A DNA stretch of 64,000 bases from Saccharothrix sp. NRRL B-16314 (lineage in GTDB: Bacteria > Actinomycetota > Actinomycetes > Mycobacteriales > Pseudonocardiaceae): assembly GCF_000716595.1 (NCBI RefSeq), contig NZ_JNXC01000031.1:1-64000 (forward strand), written 5' to 3'. The notes under the pieces were generated by a model. It saw only the letters and a list, made by a program, of their open reading frames with translations, did no database searches and was not told the origin of the DNA. The translations under genes and the position numbers were made by a program. The stretch's first letter is position 1, and the number at the start of each line of letters is the position of its first letter. Shown in pieces: positions 35,154 to 44,671 of the stretch.

Positions 35154-36329
35154 TCAGGCCGGTTCGGGGAGCAGCCGGGCGTCCACGGCCTCGGCCGAGA
35201 AGACCTGGTCGATCACCATGTGCCGGGCGCCGTGCACACCCGCCCGGTCGCCGAGCCGGCTCTCCACCACGGCCATGCTGCTGGTCAGCGCCGGCACGGT
35301 CCGCTCGTACAGCCGCTCGCGGACGCCCACCAGCAGGTGTTCGCGGGTGAGCGCGAGGTCGCCGCCGATCACCACGACGGTCGGGTTGAGCAAGGCGACC
35401 GCGGTGGCCAGCACCTCGCCCAACAACCGGCCGGCGTCGCGGACCAGCGTGACGGCGTCCGGGTTGCCCTCGTCCACGAGGCGGACGACGTCGCGGCTGG
35501 TCCGCGCCTCGATACCGCGTTCGGTGAGCTGGCGGGCGAGCGCCGTGCCGCTCGCGTGGGCCGCCAGGCAGCCCGTGGCGCCGCACCGGCACCGCGCGCC
35601 GTCGACCGGTCGGGAGATCCGGATGTGCCCGATGTCGCCGCCCTGCCCGGTCGCGCCCCGTTCGGGCCGGCCGCCGAGGATGACGCCCGCGCCGATCCCC
35701 GTGCCCACCTTCACGAACAGCAGGTTGTCGACGTCCGGGTACCGCTCGCGGACCTCGCCCAGGCCCAGCAGGTTGGCGTCGTTGTCCACGAACGCCGGGC
35801 AGCCCAGCGCGTCGGACAGCGTCTTCGCCACCGCGACCCCGTGCCAGCCCGGCATGATCGGCGGCTGCACGGGCCGCCCGCTGCGGAAGTCGACGGGAGC
35901 GGGCAGGCCGACGCCGATCCCCGCGAGCTGGGCCCGGTCCCGTCCCGCGTCCTTGAGCAGGTCGCGGAACCGCCGCACGACGGTCTTCAGCACCACGTCG
36001 GGTTCCTGCCCGACGAGCAGGTCCTCGGTGCGCTCGGCGAGCATCCGGCCTCCCGCGTCGGTCAACGCGAACCGGGCGTGCGTCGCGCCGAGGTCGGCGG
36101 CCAGGACGAGCTTGTCGTCCTCCTCGAACGACAGCACCTCGGCGGGCCTGCCCGCGGTGCCTCGCCGCTGCTCGACCGCGCGGATGTAGCCCGCGGCGAT
36201 GAGCTGGCTGAGCCGCAGGGCCACCGTGGAGCGGGACAGCCCGGTGAGTTCTTGCAGGTCGCGCCGGGTCTTCACCCGCCCGGACCGGATGAGCACCAGG
36301 ATTTCCCCCGGTGACGCCGTGAACGCCAT
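35154..36329 (-). CDS. ROK-family transcriptional repressor
   Basis: A 391-residue repressor of the XylR/NagC type. Residues about 5-65 are a winged helix (VKTRRDLQELTGLSRSTVAL). The remainder is a ROK sugar-kinase-like fold with the effector motif DLGATHARFALTD, the zinc motif CRCGATGCLAAH, and GTGIGAGVILGGRPERG. It lies within the importer/GH36 operon, 9 bases after the permease stop, so it is autoregulated with its targets. The likely operator is the 16-bp palindrome at 39616 in front of the operon (inference). The effector is probably galactose or an alpha-galactoside. Confidence 0.92.
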   Translation of the reverse strand: MAFTASPGEILVLIRSGRVKTRRDLQELTGLSRSTVALRLSQLIAAGYIRAVEQRRGTAGRPAEVLSFEEDDKLVLAADLGATHARFALTDAGGRMLAERTEDLLVGQEPDVVLKTVVRRFRDLLKDAGRDRAQLAGIGVGLPAPVDFRSGRPVQPPIMPGWHGVAVAKTLSDALGCPAFVDNDANLLGLGEVRERYPDVDNLLFVKVGTGIGAGVILGGRPERGATGQGGDIGHIRISRPVDGARCRCGATGCLAAHASGTALARQLTERGIEARTSRDVVRLVDEGNPDAVTLVRDAGRLLGEVLATAVALLNPTVVVIGGDLALTREHLLVGVRERLYERTVPALTSSMAVVESRLGDRAGVHGARHMVIDQVFSAEAVDARLLPEPA

Positions 36330-36338
36330 TCGCGCGGC

Positions 36339-37211
36339 CTACCCCTTCTCCGCACCGCTGGTCAGACCCTGCGAGAGCAACCGCTCGGTCAGGAAGAACA
36401 GCAGCACGATCGGCAGCGTGATGACGACCGACCCGGCCATCAGCACGGTCGTGGAGACCTCGATGCTGCCCGACAGCTGCGCCAGACCCAGGGACACCGT
36501 CCACCGGTCCCGCCGCTCGACCAGGAACAGCAGGGCGAACAGGAACTCGTTCCAGGCGATCATGAACACGAAGATGCCGGTCGCGATGACGGACGGCAGG
36601 GCCAGCGGCAGGCTGATCCGGCGGATGACGCCGACCCGGCTCAACCCGTCGACCAGGCCCGCTTCCTCGACGCTCGGCGGGATCGTCTCGAAGTAGTTCT
36701 TGAGCATGTAGATGGCGACCGGCACGGTCTGCGCGATGTACACCAGCACCAGACCGATCAGCGAGCCGCGCAGCTGCATCCGCGTGAGCATGACGAACAG
36801 CGGGATCGCCAGCACGATGCTCGGGAACAGGTACACGACCAGGAACAGCGAGCTGACCTGTCGACGGCCGAAGAACTCCAGCCTGCTCACGGCGTACGCG
36901 CCGGGGATGGCGATCGCCAGCGCCACGACCACCGACGCGGACGCGACGACGGCGCTGTTGCCCAGCAGGCTGAGGAAGCCCTGGCCGCCTTCGGTGACCG
37001 GCCGCAGCACGTCGGCGTAGGTCGAGAGAGTCAGCCCGCCCAGGTCGGGGAACAGCGAGTCGGGCCGCCGCAACAGGTCCTCGATGGGCCGCAGCGACAG
37101 CATGAGCATGTAGTAGAACGGCAGCAGGGTGGCGACCAGGAAGAACACGATCACCACCGGGCGCAGGACGCCGAGCACGGCCCGCTCCACCCGGTCACGC
37201 GTCCACGTCAC
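36339..37211 (-). CDS. ABC transporter permease, MalG type
   Basis: A 290-residue membrane protein with six hydrophobic segments and the EAA motif ETIPPSVEEAGLVDGLSRVG followed by VIRRISLPLALP. It is the second permease of the alpha-galactoside importer. GTG 37211 overlaps the first permease stop by 4 bases, which fixes the start; an in-frame start at 37244 would extend into the upstream gene. The ATPase is not encoded here and is presumably a shared MsmK-like protein. Confidence 0.9.
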   Translation of the reverse strand: MTWTRDRVERAVLGVLRPVVIVFFLVATLLPFYYMLMLSLRPIEDLLRRPDSLFPDLGGLTLSTYADVLRPVTEGGQGFLSLLGNSAVVASASVVVALAIAIPGAYAVSRLEFFGRRQVSSLFLVVYLFPSIVLAIPLFVMLTRMQLRGSLIGLVLVYIAQTVPVAIYMLKNYFETIPPSVEEAGLVDGLSRVGVIRRISLPLALPSVIATGIFVFMIAWNEFLFALLFLVERRDRWTVSLGLAQLSGSIEVSTTVLMAGSVVITLPIVLLFFLTERLLSQGLTSGAEKG

Positions 37212-38170
37212 GGCTTCGCTCCTTCCCGGCGGCGCAGCAACCACAGGTAGGCGCCGAGCAGCACGACCAGCACGGCGGCCAGCAGCACCGACTGGGCCGC
37301 GGCGGCGCCGACGTTCCGCTGCACGGTCAGCAGCTCGTACACCCGCACGCTCACCACCTCGGTGCCCGCCGCGCCGCCGGTGAGCAGGAAGATGTCGTCG
37401 AACTCGTTGAACGTCCAGATCGTCCGCAGCACCACGAGCACGGCGATGACCGGCATCAGCTGCGGCAGCACGATGTGCCGGAACCGCTGCGTCGGCGTCG
37501 CGCCGTCGACCGTCGCCGCCTCCTCCAGGTCACCGGGCAGCGCCGACAGCCTGGCCAGCAGGAACAGGAAGGCGAACGGGAAGTACCGCCAGCCCTCGAA
37601 GGCGATCACGGTCAGCAGCGCGGTCGGCACCGGGACGTCGAGCCCGAACAGCGTGATCTCACCGCGCGCCTGCGAGAGGAACGCGATCGGGTCGTCCCAC
37701 CCGAACAGCTGCTTCCCCCAGCTGTTGACGATGCCGAACTCGGGGTTCAGCAGCACCTTCCAGACGAACGTGACGGCGACGACCGGTGCGACGTAGGGGA
37801 TGAGCATCGCGGCGCGCACGAAACCCCGGCCGGGGAACGGCCTGCGCAGCGCGAGCGCCGCGATCAGCCCCAGCGAGACCGCGACGAACGTCGAGCCGGC
37901 GGTGTAGAAGACCGTGGTGCGCAGGCTTTCCCAGAGCACGTCCGACGCGAACACGCGCGCGAAGTTGTCGAGCGTGAACCTGTCGAACAGCCCCATCCGG
38001 CCGACGTCGATCAGCCGGACCCGCTGGAACGCGATGAGCACCGACCACGCCAGCGGCACGAGCACGACCGCGAGCACGATCACCAGGGTCGGGGTGAGGA
38101 GCAGCAGGCCGGTGCGCGCGTCCTGCTGCTTCACCGTGCGCCCGCGCAGTGGCACCTGCGACGACGGCAC
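37208..38170 (-). CDS. ABC transporter permease, MalF type
   Basis: A 320-residue membrane protein with six helices and the EAA loop LPGDLEEAATVDGATPTQRF followed by RHIVLPQLMPV. It begins at GTG 38170, two bases after the stop of the binding-protein gene. With the MalG-type partner it forms the channel of a CUT1-type importer for di- or oligosaccharides. Alternative in-frame starts lie a few codons inside and would not change the call. Confidence 0.9.
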   Translation of the reverse strand: MPSSQVPLRGRTVKQQDARTGLLLLTPTLVIVLAVVLVPLAWSVLIAFQRVRLIDVGRMGLFDRFTLDNFARVFASDVLWESLRTTVFYTAGSTFVAVSLGLIAALALRRPFPGRGFVRAAMLIPYVAPVVAVTFVWKVLLNPEFGIVNSWGKQLFGWDDPIAFLSQARGEITLFGLDVPVPTALLTVIAFEGWRYFPFAFLFLLARLSALPGDLEEAATVDGATPTQRFRHIVLPQLMPVIAVLVVLRTIWTFNEFDDIFLLTGGAAGTEVVSVRVYELLTVQRNVGAAAAQSVLLAAVLVVLLGAYLWLLRRREGAKP

Positions 38171-38172
38171 GC

Positions 38173-39564
38173 TCAGCCGCCGAGTTCTTCGGCGATGGTG
38201 GCGGCCTGCTCGTTCGCCTTGGCCGCCGCGGCGGGCGCGTCACCGCCGCCGTTGACGACCTCGGCCAGCGCCTTCGGCACCACGAGCTGACCGGCGACGG
38301 CGCCCGCGAGTTCGCCCTTGCCCTGGTTGAAACCCCACCGCCGGAACGTCTTCGGGCTGTCCTGCACCACGCGCAGCGTCTCGGCGTCGTAGAACTCCGA
38401 CAGCGGCGCCTTGGTGTCGACGCCGACGTCGAGCCCGCGCCACATCTCGGCGTACTCCTGCGGGTTGTCCTTCGTGCCCGCCCGGACCGGGACCTTGCCC
38501 TCCGGCGCGATGGCGAGCCAGTCCCGGTACCCGTCGCTCATCAGGTACTCGACCAGCTTCTTGGCGTCGTCGGTGGCGGCGTCCTTCAGCACGGCGAACG
38601 ACGCGGTCTCGCCGAAGGTCGTCGGCTTGCCGCCGTCCGGCCCGGTGAGGCCGGCGACCACACCGGTGTTCCTGGCCAGGAACGCGGAGTCGGCCTGGCA
38701 CTCGGGGCACGTCGGCAGCGCGTCGTCGCGCAGGCCGGCGAGCTCGTCGAGCAGGTACGACGACCAGATCACCATCGCCGACCGGCCCGCGAAGTACGTC
38801 GCCCGCGTGGTGTCGACATCCTGGTTGCCTGCCACGGAGTGGCCCTTGACGAGGTCGCCGTAGAACTGGAAGGCCTTGACGCACTGCGGGCTGCCCAGCG
38901 CGACCTCCCCGTCGCCGCCGACCAGTTCGCAGTCGTTGGCGAGGGCGAGGTGCTCGAACGTCTGGTGGGTGAACACGTCGGCGGGCGTCGTGCTGGCCGT
39001 GATGCCCGCGACGTCACCCTGGTCCAGCCGCTCGGCGGCCTTGCTGATCGCGTCGAACGTGGTCGGCGGCTCCAGTCCGGCCTGGGCGAAGAGGTCCTTG
39101 CGGTAGAAGAGGAGCTGCGCCCAGCCGTCACTCGGGACCACCAGCTGCGTGTCCCCCGAGCGGGTCAGGTCCAGTGACTGCTTGGCGAACGTGTCCACGC
39201 CGAGGCCGTCCACGACCTGCTTCGCGGCATCCGTGTCGAGCAGGTCGTCGGTGCGCAGCTGGCTCATGATCGGCAGCGAGATCGAGCCGATCACGTCGGG
39301 CAGCTCACCGGACGCGGAGGCCGACGTGAGCACGGTCGTGAGCTGGTTCTCGGCGATCGCCACCAGCTTGGTCTCGATGCCGGTCTTCTCGCTGAACCGC
39401 GCCAACAAGCGTTCCTGCGCCTGCACGCGGTCGGCCGTGTCCTCGATGGTCCAGAAGACGAGCGGTCCGTCCGCTCCCCCGCCGGAATCGCCGCTCCCGC
39501 AAGCCGCCAGCACCAGGGCGACAGGCACCGCGGCGGCGAGCACGCGCAGTCCTCGTCCGGTCAT
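38173..39564 (-). CDS. sugar-binding lipoprotein of the alpha-galactoside importer
   Basis: A 463-residue lipid-anchored solute-binding protein of family 1. The signal ends in the lipobox LAAC with Cys22. The mature start LVFWTIEDTADRVQAQERLL and the conserved FSEKTGIETKLV region are typical of CUT1 receptors. It is the first gene of the six-gene minus-strand operon (receptor, two permeases, ROK repressor, GH36, Gfo/Idh). The ligand, inferred from GH36, is an alpha-galactoside. A perfect 16-bp palindrome lies 51 bases upstream of its ATG. Confidence 0.9.
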   Translation of the reverse strand: MTGRGLRVLAAAVPVALVLAACGSGDSGGGADGPLVFWTIEDTADRVQAQERLLARFSEKTGIETKLVAIAENQLTTVLTSASASGELPDVIGSISLPIMSQLRTDDLLDTDAAKQVVDGLGVDTFAKQSLDLTRSGDTQLVVPSDGWAQLLFYRKDLFAQAGLEPPTTFDAISKAAERLDQGDVAGITASTTPADVFTHQTFEHLALANDCELVGGDGEVALGSPQCVKAFQFYGDLVKGHSVAGNQDVDTTRATYFAGRSAMVIWSSYLLDELAGLRDDALPTCPECQADSAFLARNTGVVAGLTGPDGGKPTTFGETASFAVLKDAATDDAKKLVEYLMSDGYRDWLAIAPEGKVPVRAGTKDNPQEYAEMWRGLDVGVDTKAPLSEFYDAETLRVVQDSPKTFRRWGFNQGKGELAGAVAGQLVVPKALAEVVNGGGDAPAAAAKANEQAATIAEELGG

Positions 39565-39615
39565 CGTTGCTCCCTTCGGGTGGACCGCGACCTCTCACGG
39601 GCATCACCGGTCGCA

Positions 39616-39631
39616 TCAGTGGCGCCACTGA
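39616..39631. promoter_or_regulatory. perfect palindromic operator, probable ROK site
   Basis: TCAGTGGCGCCACTGA, a perfect 16-bp palindrome in the 206-bp divergent region between the importer operon and the isomerase operon. No other copy was seen in the window. It is the best candidate for binding by the ROK repressor encoded in the operon. Confidence 0.65.
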
Positions 39632-39770
39632 ACACCCCGGTTTGTCCCGTGACAACCACCAATGCGCTCGTGACTTCGGGGCCGTATCCGCTCGTGCGCA
39701 GGCGTTCGGCGGGCCGCGGCGCGACCGGGATCGGGATGCCGCATTGTTGTTCTGACTGATCGCGGGATTA

Positions 39771-40568
39771 ATGTCCGCCATGCCGCAGTGGAAGATCGCC
39801 TGCCAGGAGCAGCTGCTGCCGGGAGCCTCGATCGAGGAGAAGTGGGAGTTCGCGCAGTCCGCGGGCTTCGACGGCATCGAGCTGCGCACACGGGACGACG
39901 AGGCGTTCGAGGCCAGGCTGGGCGTGCTGAAACGGGCGGTCGGCCGCGGGGTCGTGCTGCCCGCGGTGTGCCTCGACGGGCTCGCGCTCGGCGGGGACGT
40001 CGACCGGTGCGCGGACGCGTTCCGCCAGGTGGCCGCGAAGTTGGGGGTGATCGCGGCACTGGGCGGCCGGGTGGTGGTGGCCCCGGTGTCCGACGGTCGC
40101 CTGCTGCCGGTGCCGAGCCAGCGTTCGTCCACAGAGGACTACCAGACGTTGTCGGAAGGGCTGCACCGGCTCGCCGAGCGGGCCGGGCGGGAAGGCGTGT
40201 CGATCTGCCTGCAACCGGTCAACCGGTACGAGGGGCACCCCGTCAACACGCTGGACCAGGCGGCGGGGCTGTGCCGCGCGGTCGGGACGCCGTCGGCGCG
40301 CGTGGCCGCGGGCACGTTCCACATGAACATCGAGGAAGCCGACCCGGCCGGTGCCCTGTTGGCCGCCGGTCCGTGGCTGGGGCACGTCGAACTCGCCGAC
40401 TCCAACGGGTTCGAGCCGGGTGCGGGCCACGTCGACTGGTGGGCGGCGTTCGCGGCGCTCGACGCGGCGGGGTACGACGGGTGGGCCGGCTTCGCGTGCC
40501 GCCTGTCCGGTCCGCCCGAGTCCGTGCTGCCGGCGTCGGTGAGCCTGCTCCGGCAGGCCGGCGGGTGA
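39771..40568 (+). CDS. sugar phosphate isomerase/epimerase (TIM barrel)
   Basis: A 265-residue cytoplasmic protein of the xylose-isomerase-like TIM-barrel superfamily. Visible blocks are AQSAGFDGIELRTRDDEAFE, VSICLQPVNRYEGHPVNTL, FHMNIEEADPAGALLAAG and GHVELADSNGFEPGAGHVDW; the Glu, His and Asp residues in these are the usual metal ligands. Such enzymes epimerise or isomerise sugars, inosols or hydroxypyruvate. It diverges from the alpha-galactoside operon and heads a three-gene plus-strand unit. Two start codons (39771 and 39780) are possible. Confidence 0.85.
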   Translation: MSAMPQWKIACQEQLLPGASIEEKWEFAQSAGFDGIELRTRDDEAFEARLGVLKRAVGRGVVLPAVCLDGLALGGDVDRCADAFRQVAAKLGVIAALGGRVVVAPVSDGRLLPVPSQRSSTEDYQTLSEGLHRLAERAGREGVSICLQPVNRYEGHPVNTLDQAAGLCRAVGTPSARVAAGTFHMNIEEADPAGALLAAGPWLGHVELADSNGFEPGAGHVDWWAAFAALDAAGYDGWAGFACRLSGPPESVLPASVSLLRQAGG

Positions 40569-40572
40569 TGCG

Positions 40573-41931
40573 GTGACCATCGGGACTCCACCGGAGGCGT
40601 GCGCGCCGGACCTCGCCGGGCTGAGGCGGAACGCGGCGGCGACGCTGCTGCGGAACTGGCGCGGCTCGGCCACCGTGCCGACAGGCGCCCTCTACCCGCA
40701 CCAGTGGAGCTGGGACTCGGCGTTCATCGCCATCGGCTTGGCGCACCTCAGCCCCCGGCGGGCGTTCGCGGAGCTGACCGCGTTGCACGGCGCGCAGTGG
40801 CGTGACGGCAGGGTGCCGCAGATCGTCTTCAACCCCGCCGTCCCCGAGGACGCCTACTTCCCCGGCCCACCGTTCTGGCGACCGCTGCCGCGACGGGGAC
40901 CCGCGGCGGGCGTGTCGACGACCGGGCTCGTCCAGCCGCCCGTGCACGCCACCGCCGTGCTCGCCGTCGCGGAACGCCACCCCGGTGCGGCGACCGACGC
41001 GGCGGTCCGGCACCTGTACCCCCGGCTCGCGCGCTTCCACGACTACCTCTTCTCGCGGCGGGGCGTCGCGTCCGGACTGGTCGGCATCGTGCACCCGTGG
41101 GAGTCGGGCCTGGACAACAGCCCGTTCTGGGACGAACCGCTCGGCGTGGCCGGTGCCGACCTGGCCGACGACATCACGGGGCTGCGCCGCGACCTGCGCC
41201 ACGCCGACGCCGGGCACCGGCCGACGGACGAGGACTACGGGCGGTACATGGGCATCGTCGCCGCGTACCGCGACCGCGGCTACGCCGACGACGACCTGCT
41301 CGGCCTGCCGTTCTGCACCGTCGACCCGCTGTTCTGCGCCCTGCTCGCCTGGTCGGAGCAGTCCCTCGCCGAACTCGCGCGCCGAGCGGGCGCCGACCCC
41401 GGCCGGCACGCCGAACGGGCGCGGGAACTGGCGCACCAGGTGCACACCCGCCTGTTCGACCCGGCGTTGGGCTGCTACGTGGCGCTCGACGCGCGCTCCG
41501 GCCGACCGATCCGCAAGCGCACGGTGGCCGGCCTGGTCCCGCTGCTGCTGCCCGGACTGCCCGCCGGACGCCGGTCGGCGTTGGTCGCGACCCTCACCGG
41601 ACCGGCGTTCGGGCTGGGATCGCCGGACGTGCGCGGTGTGCCGAGCTACGACCTCACCGCGCCGGACGCCGACCTCCGCCGGTACTGGCGCGGTCCGACG
41701 TGGATGAACACCAATTGGCTGCTGTGGACGGCTTTGCGGCTCCAGGGGGAGACGAGGCACGCCGAGCGCCTGGCGTCCGACATGGTCCGCCTGGTCGCCG
41801 ACGCCGGGTTCCGGGAGTACTTCCACCCGGTCACCGGCGAAGGGCTCGGCGCCGACCACTTCAGCTGGACGGCGGCGCTCCTGCTGGACGTCCTCGCACG
41901 TGAACCAGGAGGGCAGCGATGGCAGCGGTAG
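40573..41931 (+). CDS. GH63-like/mannosylglycerate-hydrolase-like glycosidase
   Basis: A 452-residue (alpha/alpha)6-barrel glycosidase without a signal peptide. The motifs YPHQWSWDSAFIAIGLAHLS, GIVHPWESGLDNSPFWDE and PSYDLTAPDADLRRYWRGP followed by TWMNTNWLLW are the signatures of the MGH1-like/GH63 group. Members cleave mannosylglycerate, glucosylglycerate or alpha-glucosides. GTG 40573 begins 4 bases after the isomerase stop. In this locus it would process a second imported glycoside; the exact substrate is open. Confidence 0.86.
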   Translation: MTIGTPPEACAPDLAGLRRNAAATLLRNWRGSATVPTGALYPHQWSWDSAFIAIGLAHLSPRRAFAELTALHGAQWRDGRVPQIVFNPAVPEDAYFPGPPFWRPLPRRGPAAGVSTTGLVQPPVHATAVLAVAERHPGAATDAAVRHLYPRLARFHDYLFSRRGVASGLVGIVHPWESGLDNSPFWDEPLGVAGADLADDITGLRRDLRHADAGHRPTDEDYGRYMGIVAAYRDRGYADDDLLGLPFCTVDPLFCALLAWSEQSLAELARRAGADPGRHAERARELAHQVHTRLFDPALGCYVALDARSGRPIRKRTVAGLVPLLLPGLPAGRRSALVATLTGPAFGLGSPDVRGVPSYDLTAPDADLRRYWRGPTWMNTNWLLWTALRLQGETRHAERLASDMVRLVADAGFREYFHPVTGEGLGADHFSWTAALLLDVLAREPGGQRWQR

Positions 41932-42995
41932 TGCGCATGGACGGTCCGGGGTCGGTCTCGCTCGCCGAGGAACCCGATCTTCCGATCACGCCGACCGGTG
42001 TCCGCGTCCGGACCCTGTACTCGGGGATCTCCGCGGGCACCGAGCTGACCCAGTACCGCGGCACCAACGCGCACTTCGTCAAGACGTGGGACGCCGACGC
42101 CCGCCTGTTCGTACCGGGTCGGCCGACCTCCTCGTACCCCACCGTGGTCGGGTACGAGGAGGTCGGCGAAGTCGTCGAGGTCGGGCCCGAGGTGACCACC
42201 GTCCACACCGGACAGGTCGTGTGGGGTGCCTGGGGCCACCGCTCGGAGACCGTCGTGGACGAGTCGTACGCGACGTGGCGGGTGCTCGACCCGCGTGCCG
42301 ATCCGCTCGTGGGCATCTTCAGCCACATCGGCTCCGTCGCCCTCAACGTCGTGCTGGATTCCGACATCCACGTCGGTGAGACCGTTGTCGTGTTCGGGCT
42401 GGGCGTGGTCGGGCAGATCGTCGCCCAGCTGGCCCGGCACAACGGCGCCAGGGTGATCGGCGTCGACACCCTCCCCCACCGCCTCGGGCTCGCCCGGGAA
42501 CTCGGTGCGGACGAGGTGCTGGACGCCGGCGCGGGCCAGGTCGCCGAGCGGGTGCGCGAGCTGACCGACGGGCGCGGCGCCGATGTCGCCCTCGACGTCA
42601 GCGGCAACCACCTGGCCCTGCACGAGGCCGTGCGCAGCGTCGCGTACAACGCGCGAGTCGTCGCCGGTGGCTTCTACCAGGGCGAGGCGCGCGGCCTGTT
42701 CCTCGGCGAGGAGTTCCACCACAACCGGGTGACGCTGGTCTGCTCCCAGATCTCCGGCGTCGCCGCCGCCCACTCGCACCGCTGGGACCGCAAGCGGCTG
42801 GCGACCACCGTCGTCGACCTCGCCGTGACGGGCCGGCTGGAACTGCGTCCCCTGGTCTCGCACGTCATGCCGATCGAGCAGGCGGCCTCGGCCTACGAGC
42901 TGATCGACGGCCACCCGGACCAGGTGACCCAGGTCGTCCTCGACTTCACGCAGGGGCAAGACGTCAGTCAGGGCAGGAACAGGGTGGACGGGTAG
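41919..42995 (+). CDS. medium-chain (zinc-type) alcohol/sugar dehydrogenase
   Basis: A 358-residue MDR-superfamily protein. The N-terminal catalytic domain has GISAGTELTQYRG and YPTVVGYEEVGEVVEVGPEV, and the Rossmann motif is VVVFGLGVVGQIVAQLARH near residue 155. The classical Cys/His zinc ligands of alcohol dehydrogenase are not obvious in the N-terminal domain, so it may be a zinc-independent subgroup of this family. The ATG overlaps the glycosidase stop by 13 bases. Its 3-prime end overlaps the convergent TPR gene by 28 bases, which marks the border with the biosynthetic cluster. Confidence 0.85.
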   Translation: MAAVVRMDGPGSVSLAEEPDLPITPTGVRVRTLYSGISAGTELTQYRGTNAHFVKTWDADARLFVPGRPTSSYPTVVGYEEVGEVVEVGPEVTTVHTGQVVWGAWGHRSETVVDESYATWRVLDPRADPLVGIFSHIGSVALNVVLDSDIHVGETVVVFGLGVVGQIVAQLARHNGARVIGVDTLPHRLGLARELGADEVLDAGAGQVAERVRELTDGRGADVALDVSGNHLALHEAVRSVAYNARVVAGGFYQGEARGLFLGEEFHHNRVTLVCSQISGVAAAHSHRWDRKRLATTVVDLAVTGRLELRPLVSHVMPIEQAASAYELIDGHPDQVTQVVLDFTQGQDVSQGRNRVDG

Positions 42996-44671
42996 CGGAG
43001 CGTGGTCGGGGGTGGTCCGGGGAGCTGGGCCGCCCAGTCGATCACCTCACCGGCGTGCCACCCGGAACGGAGGTCCGCCAGCTGCGCGCGTTCCGCGTCG
43101 GAGGCAGCCGTCGACACGGCTTGGTCAAGGGCCGAGCCGGCGTCCGAGGTCGCACCGGCGGCGGCGTGGCAGGCGGCGAGCAGGCACCAGGCACGGGCGA
43201 GCCCCGGCACGTCACCGCAGCGGACGCACAGCTCCAGGAGCCGTGCAGCGTGGGCACGGGCCGCGGTGGTGTCGCCGGCCAGGTACGTCAGACGGGCCAG
43301 CGCCCGGGTCGAGTAGAGCAGGCTCGGCAGGTGCCCGAGGTCCGCGGCCATGGCGGCCACCCGCTCGTACACGGACACCGCGAGCGGGTCACCCGCCTTG
43401 GCCAGCAGACCGGCCTGGCGGAAGTGGTAGAAGTGCACGAACATGTCGCCGGCGCGGTCGAAGATCCGCAGGAACAAACTCCAGACCTTCAGAGCACGCC
43501 TGGGTTCACCGCGCGTCTCGAAGATGATGCTGGTGTTGACGACCAGGTTCGTCTTGACCGCGACGCAGTCCTCGTCGCGGTAGGGCTTGGTCAGCTGCAA
43601 CGCGGTCCGCGTCGACCGCATGGCGGCGTCGTGGTCACCGGCCCGGTAGGCGACCAGCGCCTCCAGGTTGAGCAGCCAGGCGCGTTCGAGCGCCACCTGC
43701 GCGTCCTCGGTGTCGCACTCCGCGAGGTCCGCGAGGCCGCGCGTGACACCGGCCTGGGCAGTCTCCATGTCCGACAGGCGTTTCGCCGACACCAACGCGG
43801 TGAACATGGCCAGCCGCGCCCGGTCGACGGGTGTGGTGGCCGCGGCGTAACCGCGGTCGAACTGCTCGCGCGCGTCGTGGAAGCGCCCGAGCGTGGCCAG
43901 TGCCACCCCGAGTGATTCGGCGCGCTCGGTCTCCGGCACCCGGCCTTCGGTCAGCGGCGCCAGGTCGAGCACGACACCGGGATTGAACCACCTGCCCGCG
44001 ACGTCGACCGCCGCACGCCAGGCGTCGGCCGCGTCGGGGAGGTCCAGCGACAACGCCCGCCGGGCGGCGCGGACGGCGCGCGCCTCCTCGTCGTCACCGG
44101 GAGGGCACGGGGGCGGGTCGCCGGGCAGGGTGACCTCCGCTCCCCCGACGCGCTCCCACCACGGGTGCCGCGCCGGCGAGCCCAGCACCAACCGCACGCC
44201 ACGCACCCAGAGGTGGTGGACCAGCACGGTGGTCGGCCGGTCGGCCCGGTCGAAGCGGGGGAAGAACACCAGCGGCTCCTCGCCTCGCCGGCGCAGGCCT
44301 TCCTGGACCAGCAGGCCCACCTTGACGACGATGCGGAACACGAGCTCGGACTCCAGCGGCAGCATCCGCGAGACACCGGTCGGCATCTGCATCAGGTCCG
44401 ACAGCGGCCTGCTCTCCGGCAGGCCCTCCGGCCCGAGCAGGTACCGCAGCTCGGGGGCGCACTCCACGACCAGATCGCCGTCCACCAGCGGGAGCAGCCG
44501 CCGCAGCAGTCCGCGCACCGGGGCGAACGACGAACGCTCGTCGGTCGGTGGGTCGGCGGCGAGCAACCGGAACCCCGGCACCTCGGCGACGTGCCGACCG
44601 CCGTACAGCCAGCACACCTGCCGGGAGGTGAGTTCGGTGACCGCGTCCACCGCCGCGTCCGACGTCGTCAC
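42968..44671 (-). CDS. TPR protein with a degenerate N-terminal domain (cluster twin A)
   Basis: A 567-residue cytoplasmic protein. Residues about 50-190 look like a decayed STAND/LuxR-type ATPase: PLVFFPRFDRADRPTTVLVH sits where such proteins have the Walker B stretch, but both acidic residues and any P-loop are absent. From about 230 on it is TPR-like helices (FHDAREQFDRGYAAATTPVD, RAWLLNLEALVAYRAGDHDA). The latter block matches CWLLNVRALMAFQQRDHRRA in the TPR protein at 48313, so the two are paralogues. GTG 44671 overlaps the protease stop by 4 bases. Probably a regulator or protein-protein adaptor for the cluster; the role is inferred from position. Confidence 0.75.
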   Translation of the reverse strand: MTTSDAAVDAVTELTSRQVCWLYGGRHVAEVPGFRLLAADPPTDERSSFAPVRGLLRRLLPLVDGDLVVECAPELRYLLGPEGLPESRPLSDLMQMPTGVSRMLPLESELVFRIVVKVGLLVQEGLRRRGEEPLVFFPRFDRADRPTTVLVHHLWVRGVRLVLGSPARHPWWERVGGAEVTLPGDPPPCPPGDDEEARAVRAARRALSLDLPDAADAWRAAVDVAGRWFNPGVVLDLAPLTEGRVPETERAESLGVALATLGRFHDAREQFDRGYAAATTPVDRARLAMFTALVSAKRLSDMETAQAGVTRGLADLAECDTEDAQVALERAWLLNLEALVAYRAGDHDAAMRSTRTALQLTKPYRDEDCVAVKTNLVVNTSIIFETRGEPRRALKVWSLFLRIFDRAGDMFVHFYHFRQAGLLAKAGDPLAVSVYERVAAMAADLGHLPSLLYSTRALARLTYLAGDTTAARAHAARLLELCVRCGDVPGLARAWCLLAACHAAAGATSDAGSALDQAVSTAASDAERAQLADLRSGWHAGEVIDWAAQLPGPPPTTLRYPSTLFLP

